Shown one piece after another: positions 25,514 to 36,140 of a DNA stretch of 53,489 nucleotides. The notes below the pieces were generated by a model that saw only the letters and a program-made list of their open reading frames with translations, was not told where the DNA came from and did no database searches. This DNA comes from Bacteroidaceae bacterium. Its GTDB lineage: Bacteria; Bacteroidota; Bacteroidia; Bacteroidales; Bacteroidaceae. Made by a program: the position numbers and the translations under genes. Location of the stretch: contig JAKSIQ010000009.1 of assembly GCA_024398755.1 (NCBI GenBank), positions 1 to 53,489 on the forward strand, given 5' to 3'. Position 1 is the first letter of the stretch; each line of letters starts with the position of its first letter.

Positions 25514-26380
25514 TCAGAACTTGTAGCTGAGACCTACACCAAGAATTTCCTTGAACTGGACGCGTGCTCCGTGAATGGTGCCGTCCGATGACTTGAACTT
25601 GATGTCGTCGTCATACTTCAAGGTTGACTGGAAAGTTACAGTTATGAGTTTTGATACATTGAGACCAAGCAGAACATCCCAGTTCACATCGATGTCACCG
25701 AATGAATCGTCATATGCGGTGAAGAGGTCAACAACCGACTTGACTGTAAGTCTGCCGCCCATAAGATTGTCATAATTGACGGTACCCTTGAAGGTGGAAC
25801 CGAGCTGGGCACGTACCGTTTTGCCTTCATCGACACCGTAACGGGTCGAGAACAATGTGTCCGATGTCATTGTGAGTTTGCCGGCAACAGGTGAGTAGTA
25901 CACTGCTATGTTGCTGTTCGGTTTCCAGTCAAGACCTACTGACAGGTTCATGTATGACGGATTCCAAAACTTTGAAATGTGCTCCTTTGGCAGGTCGGTG
26001 TAGTACTTGTAACCGTTGGCTATCTGTGTCTTGAAGTCGAACAGAGTGGCGCAATACAGCTTTCCGGTAATCTGATGTCCGAACTTTGAAGCGAAGTTGA
26101 AATTGTCAATGTTCTTGCGCCAACCGCTACCGTTGGCGTTGTTGAGACCGTAGTTCAGACTAAGATCGTTGGTCCATGCAATCTTGTCGGCTTTGTAATT
26201 GAGCGAGGCGTTGAGATAAACGTTCGATGCTACGGAATTTTCACCACCCTCGGCCCAATTGGTAAATGAAGTCTGTGAGAAATTGACGCCGGTCAGACCG
26301 CTGTGGGTCCATGGTGTTTCTTCTTGAGCTGCTGCTGATAATGTGCAGAGTGCTGCCAGAATGAAAAGTCTTGTCTTCAT
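25514..26380 (-). CDS. DUF3078 envelope protein
   Basis: From the ATG at 26380 the protein has 288 residues. It opens with a clear signal peptide (MKTRLFILAALCTLSAAAQ). The longer frame would begin inside pnuT. The mature part starts WTHSGLTGVNFSQTSFTNWAEGGENS, the hallmark start of DUF3078, followed by beta-strand-rich sequence with regular aromatic residues. It ends GVGLSYKF, where a terminal Phe is usual for outer-membrane beta-barrels. The function is not known. It has its own promoter box inside the end of pnuT. Confidence 0.82.
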   Translation of the reverse strand: MKTRLFILAALCTLSAAAQEETPWTHSGLTGVNFSQTSFTNWAEGGENSVASNVYLNASLNYKADKIAWTNDLSLNYGLNNANGSGWRKNIDNFNFASKFGHQITGKLYCATLFDFKTQIANGYKYYTDLPKEHISKFWNPSYMNLSVGLDWKPNSNIAVYYSPVAGKLTMTSDTLFSTRYGVDEGKTVRAQLGSTFKGTVNYDNLMGGRLTVKSVVDLFTAYDDSFGDIDVNWDVLLGLNVSKLITVTFQSTLKYDDDIKFKSSDGTIHGARVQFKEILGVGLSYKF

Positions 26381-26409
26381 AAATGTCATGAATTTGAGTT
26401 TTGATGGCG

Positions 26410-26417
26410 CAAAGTTA
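26410..26417 (-). promoter_or_regulatory. Promoter -7 box of the DUF3078-EamA unit
   Basis: TAACTTTG matches TAnnTTTG. It lies just past the pnuT stop codon (26422), about 30 bases before the DUF3078 start at 26380. No -33 TTTG is evident. Confidence 0.5.
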
Positions 26418-26421
26418 CTCA

Positions 26422-27045
26422 TTATTTTGATAGGAGAGTGCCTTTGCGCTTCCACTTTATCCATCCGTAGACCGATGCGCACAGATAGAAACTGTACAGG
26501 AGTATGGTGGAAATGTGCAGTCCGCGCCTGCAGTAAATGTAAATTGATATGCTGTTGACCAGGAACCAGATGCCCCAGACTTCAATGATTTTCTGTGCCA
26601 GTACCCATGTGCCTACAATGTTGAGCATGGTGGTCAGCGCGTCAAGTGCGGGAACGGGCGAATCGGTCAGGAACTTGAGAATACAGAATATTACAGTCCA
26701 TATCAGGACCGATGCGCCCACCGTTAAAGCAAGTTCTCTACCGTGGAAATGCCTGTAGGTGATGTCTGCGGAGTGGGGGCCGCTTCTGCCCTGAAGCCAT
26801 TTTATGAAGCCATAGGCGCACATGCAGATGTTGAAGCAGCTGAACGCCATGTCGGCGTATATCTTGCTGTGAAAATAGACGCTGGCATATATCATTGAAC
26901 ACATGGCGCTGACAATCCACATCAGAGGTTTCTGGTGGAACTCAAGCCACAGGTAAACGAAACTCAACACAAGCCCGGCCGTCTGTATGGAATCCCAGAA
27001 GTCCATGCCGGTGAACTGTCCTGCAATATATTCCAATATGTTCAT
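26422..27045 (-). CDS. pnuT: PnuC-family transporter, probably thiamine-specific (PnuT)
   Basis: This is a 207-residue inner-membrane facilitator with about seven hydrophobic segments. It has PnuC family patterns such as WIVSAMCSMIYASVYF, NIVGTWVLAQKIIEVWGIWFLVN and the C-terminal YGWIKWKRK. Its ATG overlaps the TonB receptor stop by four bases (ATGA), and that receptor sits under a TPP riboswitch. In Bacteroidota, PnuC homologues in this arrangement are assigned to thiamine (PnuT) and not to nicotinamide riboside. The substrate is thus inferred from regulation and context. Confidence 0.87.
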   Translation of the reverse strand: MNILEYIAGQFTGMDFWDSIQTAGLVLSFVYLWLEFHQKPLMWIVSAMCSMIYASVYFHSKIYADMAFSCFNICMCAYGFIKWLQGRSGPHSADITYRHFHGRELALTVGASVLIWTVIFCILKFLTDSPVPALDALTTMLNIVGTWVLAQKIIEVWGIWFLVNSISIYIYCRRGLHISTILLYSFYLCASVYGWIKWKRKGTLLSK

Positions 27046-29258
27046 AGGTCGAATGATATTGTAAAGATGAATGTATGGGGTGCGTTGACGAACAGACCGT
27101 CTTCTGTGTAACGGTTATCCACAGTATAGCCCGAACTCTCTGATACGGCACTGTATATCCATCCGCCGCTTGCGTACTCCGCTCCGAATATGTTGCCGGC
27201 CTTTGCGCTCAGACGCATCCGGCCTTTCGTATATGCGACGGTAAGGTCCGATGTGCAGTAGGGGGCTATGGAACGCTCCCTGCAACTGCTGTTGTCAAGG
27301 AACTGGCGGCCGACGTACAGGGTTGACAATGACAGACTCAGACCGCGCATCATGTCGAATGTCAGCATGCTTGAGGCTGTCAGCCATGGTGACAGTGCAA
27401 TATGTGTCCTGTCATAGTGAACCTGAACTGGATTGTCTTCATCGTCCCAGTTGTCTATGTATTCCGTGAAGTCCAGAATCCGGTTGTCGCTCACTGTGGC
27501 TCCAAGTTCCCATGTGAACCGGCCTGCCGGCATTATGCCGCATTGCAGTTCTATGCCCTTGCGGTATGAACGTGCAACGTTTTCGGTAAGCGCTTCGCCT
27601 ATTTCACTCAGCCTGCCGGTAGGTATCAGCTGGTCCCTGTAGCCCATGTAATACAGGTTGGCTCCGGCATGCCAGATGCGTCCTGCCTTTGACCAGCCTG
27701 CTTCAATGTCGTTCAGCGTTTCCGGCATGGGCTCAAGTGTGCCGGCATTGTCGGTATAGTTGTTGCGGGTGGGCTCACGGTGTGTGCGTGCGTACGATAT
27801 GTACAGGTTGCCTGCCGTTCCGTTCCAGCTTATTCCCATTTTGGGGTTGAAGAAAGTGAATTCTTTATGTACATCAAGCGGCTGGTTGGCATACAGACCG
27901 TTCCCGTCCCTGATGAATTTGTCGTTGCTGCCGCCAATGCTGTAGCCCACGTGCCTGAGCTGCATGTCGGCAAACAGGCTGAGGCCTCCGGCAGGGTGCA
28001 GTATGCACTTTGCAAATGCGTTGGCATCGGCCTTGCGGGCATCGCTGTCATAGTAGCGCAGCTTTTCTGTCAGATTCTGTCCCTGTATCCATGCAATGTC
28101 GCCCCAGTGGTCCGATGTGTACCATATTCCCGATGCACCGGCTGTCAGCTCCATCAGTTCAGACTTGCGCACTGCCGAAGCGAATACGCCGTACTGCCGG
28201 CAGTCCACCCACTTGTGGCGGTCCGCGCTTGCCTTCTCCGGCAGGCCTGCACCGAATCTCTTCAGACCGAACTTGCTGTCCAGGTTCACGCTGTCCTTCA
28301 TGTCTTCGTAATATCCGCTTTCCACATTCAGACTCATGGTCAGGCTTGCGTTCCAGAAATCGTTCAAGCGGCCTGCAAGGCTCAGATGGGTTACGTTCTG
28401 CCAGTAGTTGTCGGTGGTAGGCCGGGTGGCCGGGCTGCCGTTGTCATTGTGGTAGTGGCCAAGGTCGTTGTATGTACGCTTGCCTGCTGCTATCATGTTG
28501 CCTGATACGCCATTCCATGCCTGTCCGGTGTGTTCGTAGCCTCCAAAGTTCTTCAGTTTTACAATGAAGTCACCGGCCAGCCATGCAGCCTGTGTAAAGT
28601 ACGATCCGAGCCTTGCGCCTGTGCGGTCCATGTAGCCGTCGGTCCGTGTGTAGGAAAAGCGGCCGTCAAGGGTCAGATGGCTGCATATAAGTCCGGTTCC
28701 TGCATTTACGGTGCCTGACAGTGTTCCGTAACTGCCGCCCGATGTCTCCACGCCGAGATGCCGGTACTGCCGGGGCGCATCGGACTCCATGCTTACTGTG
28801 GCGCCGAACGCACCGCTGCCGTTGGTCGATGTACCTACACCGCGCTGTATCTGGATGCTCTGTACCGATGCGCTGTAACTGTTCATGTTGGCCCAGAACA
28901 CGCACTGGTCTTCGGGATTGTTCAAGGGTACTCCGTCCATGGTCACGTTAATGCGCTCTCCACCGGTCCCACGTATTCTGAGACTGGTGGTACCGATGCC
29001 TGTTCCGTTGTCTGTGGAACCTATGACCGATGGGGTGAGCTGCAACAGGAAAGGCAGTTCGCTGGTTCCGGTCAGTCCGCTTTTGAGCGTTTCTTCTCCA
29101 ATGATGCTGCTGGTCATAGGCGCATCCTGCGATGCGCGTGTCGATGCAATCACAACTTCGCCAAGGTCAACGGACGCGGCATTTCCCTCGCCGTATGCCT
29201 CGGCCTGGACGGTACTCCAGATACTTACAAGTGCTGAAAAAAACAAAACCCTCTTCAT
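27042..29258 (-). CDS. TonB-dependent receptor for thiamine (predicted)
   Basis: From the ATG at 29258 (738 residues) the protein starts with a signal peptide (MKRVLFFSALVSIWSTVQA). A TonB-box-like stretch follows (SVDLGEVVIASTRA). The plug domain contains TTSLRIRGTGGERINVTMDGVPLNNPEDQ, and a 22-strand-type barrel ends TFIFTISFDL. A longer frame to 29303 would run into the riboswitch and was rejected. There is no carboxypeptidase-like N-terminal domain, as in BtuB-type receptors. The TPP riboswitch ahead and pnuT behind make thiamine or its phosphates the likely cargo. Confidence 0.9.
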   Translation of the reverse strand: MKRVLFFSALVSIWSTVQAEAYGEGNAASVDLGEVVIASTRASQDAPMTSSIIGEETLKSGLTGTSELPFLLQLTPSVIGSTDNGTGIGTTSLRIRGTGGERINVTMDGVPLNNPEDQCVFWANMNSYSASVQSIQIQRGVGTSTNGSGAFGATVSMESDAPRQYRHLGVETSGGSYGTLSGTVNAGTGLICSHLTLDGRFSYTRTDGYMDRTGARLGSYFTQAAWLAGDFIVKLKNFGGYEHTGQAWNGVSGNMIAAGKRTYNDLGHYHNDNGSPATRPTTDNYWQNVTHLSLAGRLNDFWNASLTMSLNVESGYYEDMKDSVNLDSKFGLKRFGAGLPEKASADRHKWVDCRQYGVFASAVRKSELMELTAGASGIWYTSDHWGDIAWIQGQNLTEKLRYYDSDARKADANAFAKCILHPAGGLSLFADMQLRHVGYSIGGSNDKFIRDGNGLYANQPLDVHKEFTFFNPKMGISWNGTAGNLYISYARTHREPTRNNYTDNAGTLEPMPETLNDIEAGWSKAGRIWHAGANLYYMGYRDQLIPTGRLSEIGEALTENVARSYRKGIELQCGIMPAGRFTWELGATVSDNRILDFTEYIDNWDDEDNPVQVHYDRTHIALSPWLTASSMLTFDMMRGLSLSLSTLYVGRQFLDNSSCRERSIAPYCTSDLTVAYTKGRMRLSAKAGNIFGAEYASGGWIYSAVSESSGYTVDNRYTEDGLFVNAPHTFIFTISFDL

Positions 29259-29302
29259 GTTGTATTTACAAAATGAAAAGGGATAAAAAGTTTTCGAAGT
29301 CA

Positions 29303-29376
29303 ACTCCCTACACCGGTACTAACCGAATCAGGTTCCTAGGGTATAATCTCAGCCCCCTTACGGGAGCACCCCCTTT
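29303..29376 (-). ncRNA. TPP riboswitch (THI element)
   Basis: On the minus strand the conserved THI-box parts occur in order: GGGGGTGC (29373-29366), CTGAGA, ACCC, GAACCTGATTCGGTTA, and the closing GTAGGGA near 29310-29304. These are the pyrimidine-sensor and pyrophosphate-sensor arms of the TPP aptamer. It sits 45 bases before the TonB receptor start. No T-rich terminator hairpin was found after the aptamer, so control of translation start is more likely than termination. Confidence 0.95.
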
Positions 29377-29386
29377 CATTCGCCCG

Positions 29387-29418
29387 CAAAAGTAGTGCTT
29401 TTATTTCGGAATTCCAAA
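29387..29418 (-). promoter_or_regulatory. Promoter of the thiamine uptake operon
   Basis: On the minus strand TTTG (29418-29415), a 20-base spacer and TACTTTTG (29394-29387) give a full match to the two-part Bacteroidota promoter. It lies just ahead of the riboswitch. Confidence 0.8.
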
Positions 29419-29452
29419 TTGAGAATAGAAATTGAAGCTTGATGAATTGTTG

Positions 29453-30493
29453 TCACGCATGGTCAAAAACACCCTGCCGGAAATATGAGCGTATTACGTC
29501 AATATCCCGGGTAGCAGAGAGAACAAGCATAAGCAGAATCCTGGACTTCTGAGGGCTCAGGCTACCTGAGGCGATAAAGCCCAGCTTTTCATCATCAACC
29601 TCACCTCCTTCTGTATAAACCCCGCCATAAGGGACGCGGGATGAACGGACAATCATTACTCCATTTTTCGCAGCCTGCGCAGCAAAATCAAGGGCTGCCT
29701 GACTCAGGTTTCCATCTCCTACTCCGGCAAATACAATGCCTTTGTATCCTGCATTGACGAATGCCTCCAAGGCAACGGTTGAGTTGCTTCCATAACCATA
29801 CGCAATTCCAACTTCAGGCAGTTCTTCCAGATTGTCAATGAAAAAGCCGGTGTCGGCATTATGTGGCAGGTACCAGTCCACTGACGTTTCGGATAAGGGA
29901 TCCAGGGAATGCGTGTCATTCTTGAATGCCGCACCCGCTTCATAGACTTTGCTTCCCAGGCAGCACATTACTTCTTTCCCTACGGCATTCGGCTTCACTA
30001 TAGTTTGAACGGCTTTCAATAAACTAGCCGGTCCGTCTGCATCGGCTGCATCGGAAGGGCGTATGGAGCCTACAAGAATGACCGGCTTGGGATTGTGAAT
30101 GGTAAGATTCAAGAAGAAGGCGGTTTCCTCCATAGTGTCGGTACCGTGGGTTATCAGGACTGCATCATATTTTCCGCTCTCAAGGACCTGATTGACCCGC
30201 TTGGCAAGAGGAAGCCAGATACTTTCGCTCATATCCTGTGAGCCGATGTTGCAGAACTGCTCATAGTCCAACTCTGCGTACCTGGTCAATTCCGGCACTG
30301 CCTGCAAGATGGTTTCAATGGAAACTTTCCCGGCTTCGTATCCTATGTCGGTACTTGTTCCGGCAATCGTTCCACCAGTTGCTATTATGTGGACTTTCGG
30401 CAGAGGACCGTCGAACGTTTCCTTTTTGCATGACGAGGCAAAGAGCAGAACCGCCAACGTCAGAAAAGCAAAACAATGGAGCCTGTGTTTCAT
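29453..30493 (-). CDS. ansB: Type II L-asparaginase, lipoprotein
   Basis: This enzyme hydrolyses asparagine to aspartate and ammonia. Residues 1-22 are a lipoprotein signal with lipobox FASSC (Cys22). It is therefore membrane-anchored, not a free periplasmic enzyme. The catalytic ATGGTIAGT near residue 38 and the second active-site motif THGTDTMEET are intact. GSIRPSDAADADGP and the C-terminal half complete the family fold. At 346 residues it is full length. It is a single gene, and the fold would place it outside the cytoplasm to supply ammonia or aspartate. Confidence 0.94.
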   Translation of the reverse strand: MKHRLHCFAFLTLAVLLFASSCKKETFDGPLPKVHIIATGGTIAGTSTDIGYEAGKVSIETILQAVPELTRYAELDYEQFCNIGSQDMSESIWLPLAKRVNQVLESGKYDAVLITHGTDTMEETAFFLNLTIHNPKPVILVGSIRPSDAADADGPASLLKAVQTIVKPNAVGKEVMCCLGSKVYEAGAAFKNDTHSLDPLSETSVDWYLPHNADTGFFIDNLEELPEVGIAYGYGSNSTVALEAFVNAGYKGIVFAGVGDGNLSQAALDFAAQAAKNGVMIVRSSRVPYGGVYTEGGEVDDEKLGFIASGSLSPQKSRILLMLVLSATRDIDVIRSYFRQGVFDHA

Positions 30494-30558
30494 CTTGATG
30501 AGTTGTTTAATCTGAATTCCATACTGTTTACTATCCTTGACAGGATGGGAATGTTCTG

Positions 30559-30566
30559 CAAATTTA
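30559..30566 (-). promoter_or_regulatory. Promoter -7 box of the asparaginase gene
   Basis: TAAATTTG matches TAnnTTTG, about 65 bases before the start at 30493. The 224-base gap 30494-30716 otherwise holds only AT-rich sequence. A 60-codon open frame in it has no recognisable features and was not called. Confidence 0.5.
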
Positions 30567-30716
30567 TAGGAATTTCCGGATTATTATTTACACTCTTTTT
30601 ATCGGTTTGATTGAAATTGAAATGTTTCGTCGGAGGCTTACCGAAAAATGTAAAATTCAGCCTTGAAATCATGCTGTGACTTAAATCTCAATATCCTGCA
30701 AAAAAAGTTACGTTAT

Positions 30717-32492
30717 CTAGTTCTTTTCGCTCAGTTCGAGCCAGCGTAGGGTGATTTCGTCGGTGCGGTCAATGATCTGGCCTATGCGGGCCGATTTTTC
30801 CTGAAGCTGGTCGTAGGGCAGGGTGCCGCTGTTCAGGGCTTCTTCAAGTCGGGCCTTTTCCTGTTCCAGTTGCTGCAGCTCAGCCTCAATCTGCTCCATC
30901 TCGCGTTTCTCCTTGAAACTGAGCTTTGCCGGATTTGACGGCTTGGGCTGCTGGACGGCCTGTTTTGGCTTGGCGGCCTGGGCATCGGCCTTTTCCTGGT
31001 CCTCCTTGAGCACCTTGTACTCCATATAGTCGCTGTATGACGACGGGAAGTCCGTGATTCTGCCGTTTCCTTCAAACACGAACAGGTGCTGCGCAATCTT
31101 GTCCATGAAGTACCGGTCATGGGAGACTGCAATGACGCAGCCCTTGAACTGTGCAATGTATTCCTCGAGAACCTGGAGCGTCATTATGTCAAGGTCGTTG
31201 GTGGGCTCGTCAAGGATAAGAAAATTGGGGCTGCGCATAAGTATGGTGCACAGGTACAGCCGGCGGCGTTCGCCTCCTGACAGCTTGCTTACGTAACTGT
31301 ACTGTGTCTTTGGCGGGAACAGGAACTTCTGCAGGAACTGGCCGGCTGACATGCGCCTGCCGTCATCAAGCTCAATGTGGTCGGCAATGGCCGTGACAAC
31401 GTCAATCACGCGCGCGTCTTCTGGAAAAGCCAGGCCTTCCTGCGCGTAGTAGCCTATCCTGAGTGTCGTGCCGCGGTCAATACGGCCGCTGTCGGGCTGG
31501 ATGATGTCAAGCAGCATCTTCAGGAAGGTCGATTTGCCGACTCCGTTTTCGCCCACAATGCCAACCTTCTCCATTTTGGTGAAAATGTAGCTGAAATCCT
31601 TCAGTATGACCTTGTCGCCGAAAGCCTTGCTGACATGCTCAAGTTCGAATATTTTCTTGCCTATGTACGATGCCTTTACGTCAAGTGATACGCTGCGCTC
31701 GTCGCGGCGGTGCTGCAGACGCTCTTCAAGGTCATGGAACGACTCTTTGCGGTAGCGGGCCTTGCCTCCGCGCGCACATGGCATGCGGCGCATCCAGTCC
31801 AGTTCGTGACGGTACAGGTTAAGGTCGCTTTCGCGCTGTGACGATTCGGCATCAAGGCGCTCCTGACGTTTCTCCAGGTAGTAGCTGTAGTTGCCGCTGT
31901 AGGAATATGCACGGAAGTCATCTATCTCAACGATTCTGTTGCATACACGGTCAAGCAGGTACCGGTCGTGAGTGACCATGAGAAGCGTAAGACGGCTGGC
32001 TGTAAGGTATTCCTCAAGCCATTCCGTCACTTCTACATCAAGATGGTTCGTGGGCTCGTCCAGAATAAGGAAATCCGGCTCGGACATGAGTGCCTGTGCA
32101 AGTGCCACGCGCTTGGCCTGTCCGCCCGACAACTGGTCAACGGGCTTTTCGAAATCGGTTATCTCCAGTTTTGTAAGCAGCTGGCGGGCCTTGAGGCGCA
32201 GTTCTTCATCGGCCGATGGGCAACACGCTTCAAGGACTGCGGAACCTTTGGCAAATACGGGAGACTGGACCAGATAGGCAATCTTTATGTCACGTCTGAA
32301 TGTTATGCTGCCGCTGCGGTAGTCGGCATTTCCGGCTATCACGTCCAGCAGGGTGCTCTTGCCCTGTCCGTTCCGGGCTATCAGACCGACTTTTTCACCC
32401 TGGGCTATGCTCAGGGTAAGCCCGTCAAAAATGACCCTGTCGCCGAACGACTTGCAGAGACCGTCTATCTGGAGGAAGCTTTCCTGTGCCAT
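30717..32492 (-). CDS. uup: ABC-F ATPase, Uup-like
   Basis: This cytosolic ABC-F protein has two ATPase domains and no membrane part. Walker A motifs are GLIARNGQGKST and GIVGENGVGKST. The ABC signatures are LSGGQAKRVALAQAL and LSGGERRRLYLCTI, and both Walker B motifs read LILDEPTN. The linker is short. A C-terminal coiled coil (about 520-585, EQIEAELQQLEQEKARLEEAL) is the Uup mark. ABC-F proteins act on the ribosome exit site, and Uup also binds branched DNA. At 591 residues it is complete. It is the last of four genes that begin with a second ABC-F, ettA, 7 bases after the thioesterase gene. Confidence 0.92.
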   Translation of the reverse strand: MAQESFLQIDGLCKSFGDRVIFDGLTLSIAQGEKVGLIARNGQGKSTLLDVIAGNADYRSGSITFRRDIKIAYLVQSPVFAKGSAVLEACCPSADEELRLKARQLLTKLEITDFEKPVDQLSGGQAKRVALAQALMSEPDFLILDEPTNHLDVEVTEWLEEYLTASRLTLLMVTHDRYLLDRVCNRIVEIDDFRAYSYSGNYSYYLEKRQERLDAESSQRESDLNLYRHELDWMRRMPCARGGKARYRKESFHDLEERLQHRRDERSVSLDVKASYIGKKIFELEHVSKAFGDKVILKDFSYIFTKMEKVGIVGENGVGKSTFLKMLLDIIQPDSGRIDRGTTLRIGYYAQEGLAFPEDARVIDVVTAIADHIELDDGRRMSAGQFLQKFLFPPKTQYSYVSKLSGGERRRLYLCTILMRSPNFLILDEPTNDLDIMTLQVLEEYIAQFKGCVIAVSHDRYFMDKIAQHLFVFEGNGRITDFPSSYSDYMEYKVLKEDQEKADAQAAKPKQAVQQPKPSNPAKLSFKEKREMEQIEAELQQLEQEKARLEEALNSGTLPYDQLQEKSARIGQIIDRTDEITLRWLELSEKN

Positions 32493-32499
32493 GAGTTTC

Positions 32500-33288
32500 C
32501 TATACCGTGGGCTGCTTTCTTATTTCACTGTCGCTGCCGAATGACGCGCCTGCGCTTCCGCTGAACTCAATGCAGGCCTGGCAGCATGTTTCGTTCCTGC
32601 CGTTCTCCATCCTGAAGGACCACGAATCCGTGCCGGTGCCGTTTTCGGCGAACATGACCCTGAGCCTGTCTCCAAGGAAACTCTCGTGAAGGAATCTCAT
32701 GCCTATGCGGGCAATGCAATGGCTTTTCACGTACTCGACCGGCAGAGCGTCCAGGGCTACTGTCAGGTAGGTGAGATTGCTTATGTGACTGTTGAAGTCG
32801 GTGTCGCTGCTGTTGGTCAGATGCTCGTACACCTGCGGTTCCACACTCGGAAAGGTGAAACGGGGACGGCGCCTTTCAACGGCATGCTCGCATATTATCT
32901 GCTGCCTTTCAAGAATGCTGCGTGCCGGAACGGGCTGGCGTGTCGCAATGTCAAGAATGGCCCAGTTGCTTGTGCCTTCAATGACTGTACGGCCGTTCCT
33001 GATGAACCGGTAGTCGCATGGAACCTTGAATTCAGGTTCGTCGGGCAGCCACAGTTCTATGTCCATGCTGTCGCCCCATAGCGGAAGCGGTCCGGCAATG
33101 CCGAACGTGAAGTCGGAAATTATCCACATCATGCTTCTTTCCCTCAGGTCGAATGCGGCGCACCTGTATGTGGCCATGTACGATGCGAAACAATCCTGGA
33201 ACAGCTGTGCAATGCCGCGTGCCGACAGCCTGAAGTCAGCGTCCATCTGGGCACTGGTCACCATGTATCTCTTTCTGTACTTGTCCAT
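32500..33288 (-). CDS. Acyl-ACP thioesterase family protein
   Basis: This double hot-dog protein of 262 residues matches the bacterial acyl-ACP thioesterases that release free fatty acids from acyl carrier protein. The N-terminal hot-dog contains KRYMVTSAQMDADFRLS and the central helix AIAQLFQD-like region. The second hot-dog carries DTDFNSHISNLTYL, the Asn/His catalytic region of the family. Its ATG shares one base with the stop of the EIIC gene upstream (TGATG), so translation is probably coupled. Acyl chain preference cannot be read from the sequence. Confidence 0.87.
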   Translation of the reverse strand: MDKYRKRYMVTSAQMDADFRLSARGIAQLFQDCFASYMATYRCAAFDLRERSMMWIISDFTFGIAGPLPLWGDSMDIELWLPDEPEFKVPCDYRFIRNGRTVIEGTSNWAILDIATRQPVPARSILERQQIICEHAVERRRPRFTFPSVEPQVYEHLTNSSDTDFNSHISNLTYLTVALDALPVEYVKSHCIARIGMRFLHESFLGDRLRVMFAENGTGTDSWSFRMENGRNETCCQACIEFSGSAGASFGSDSEIRKQPTV

Positions 33289-34346
33289 CAGTCCAGGCTA
33301 AGGTCACCGGGCTTTATCCAGCCTGCCTTGCGCAGGAAATGCCCCAGAATGGGAGTCAGAACGGCAGGCAGGACAACGGCTATGAGAATCAGGCCGGTCC
33401 AGTCCATGCCTGTGACGGCTATACGGGTACCTGCCGCAATTTCGCTCATCCAGCCTGTATATACGCCGATAGGACCTACCAGACCGCAGGTTCCCATGCC
33501 CGATGCAATGGCCGGACCGTTCATTTCAAGATGGAAGACGCAGGTCGCAAGCGGTCCGGTAATGGCCGATACGACAGTGGGCGCAATCCATATCCTTGGA
33601 TTCTTTACAATGTTGCCCATCTGGAGCATGCTGGTTCCTATACCCTGTGACACAATTCCGTTCCAGCGGTTCTCCTTGAAACTGAGAACGGCGAAACCGA
33701 CCATCTGTGCACAGCATCCGGCAACGGCGGCACCTCCTGCCAGTCCGGTAAGGCTCAGGGCTGCGCAGATTGCCGCAGAACTGATGGGAAGGGTCAGGGC
33801 CATACCCACGACGACTGACACCACAATGCCCATGAGCAGAGGCTGGCGTGTGGTGGCCCACATTATTATATTGCCAATCCAGCTTGCTGCGGCTCCTATG
33901 CCCGGAGCCCACCAGTATGCAAGTCCTACTCCGATACCTATGGTTACAAGCGGGGTGACAAGAATGTCAATCTTGGTTTCCTTTGAAACCGCCTTGCCGA
34001 ATTCGGTGGCGAAAATGGTGATGAAATAGACGGCAAGAGGTCCGCCTGCTCCGCCAAGTTTGTTTGCAGCGGCACCTACGGCAAGCATTGAGAACAGCAC
34101 CAGTGCCGGCGCTCCAAGTGCAAGTGCGATCGATGCCGCCATTGCGGGACCGGCCATGCTCTTTGCAAATCCGCCCACTTCGACCAGCCAGGGCAGTCCT
34201 GCCTGTTCGCCAATTGTTGAAATGATTGTACCTATGAGCAGAGACGCGAACAGTCCCTGGGCCATTGCGCCAAGGGCATCGACCCCGTAGCGCTTTCCTG
34301 AAACGATAATGTTCTTCCTTTCAAGGAATGATTTGAATCCGGACAT
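33288..34346 (-). CDS. PTS EIIC-like membrane transporter (PTS_EIIC_2 family)
   Basis: From the ATG at 34346 (352 residues) this is a very hydrophobic protein with about ten membrane segments. Characteristic stretches are DALGAMAQGLFASLLIGTI at the start and GPIGVYTGWMSEIAAG in the C-terminal third. This family is named as PTS sugar EIIC, but no EIIA, EIIB or HPr gene is nearby. Sugar phosphotransfer therefore cannot be assumed. It sits between ettA (19-base gap) and the acyl-ACP thioesterase (one-base overlap). The substrate is unknown. Confidence 0.82.
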   Translation of the reverse strand: MSGFKSFLERKNIIVSGKRYGVDALGAMAQGLFASLLIGTIISTIGEQAGLPWLVEVGGFAKSMAGPAMAASIALALGAPALVLFSMLAVGAAANKLGGAGGPLAVYFITIFATEFGKAVSKETKIDILVTPLVTIGIGVGLAYWWAPGIGAAASWIGNIIMWATTRQPLLMGIVVSVVVGMALTLPISSAAICAALSLTGLAGGAAVAGCCAQMVGFAVLSFKENRWNGIVSQGIGTSMLQMGNIVKNPRIWIAPTVVSAITGPLATCVFHLEMNGPAIASGMGTCGLVGPIGVYTGWMSEIAAGTRIAVTGMDWTGLILIAVVLPAVLTPILGHFLRKAGWIKPGDLSLD

Positions 34347-34365
34347 GGTAATGTTGTGTTTTATT

Positions 34366-36057
<1,692 letters not shown>

Positions 36058-36076
36058 CAAAATGTATTTTGGGGTG

Positions 36077-36113
36077 CGAAGGTAAAGAAAATATGCTGAA
36101 TAATATATATTTG
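36077..36113. promoter_or_regulatory. Divergent promoters of ettA and the CotH gene
   Basis: On the plus strand TATATTTG (36106-36113) precedes the CotH ATG at 36141. On the minus strand TACCTTCG (36077-36084), a TAnnTTYG variant, precedes the ettA ATG at 36057. Confidence 0.5.
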
Positions 36114-36140
36114 CAGCAATAACCTTCAACATTGGTCAAT

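Noticed and set aside
27780-28505. A 241-codon plus-strand open frame
   Set aside because: It lies entirely opposite the thiamine TonB receptor, has no recognisable domain, and is what GC-rich codon use on the other strand would give.
30490-30672. A 60-codon minus-strand frame ahead of the asparaginase gene
   Set aside because: AT-rich low-complexity sequence with the asparaginase promoter box inside it, and no protein features.
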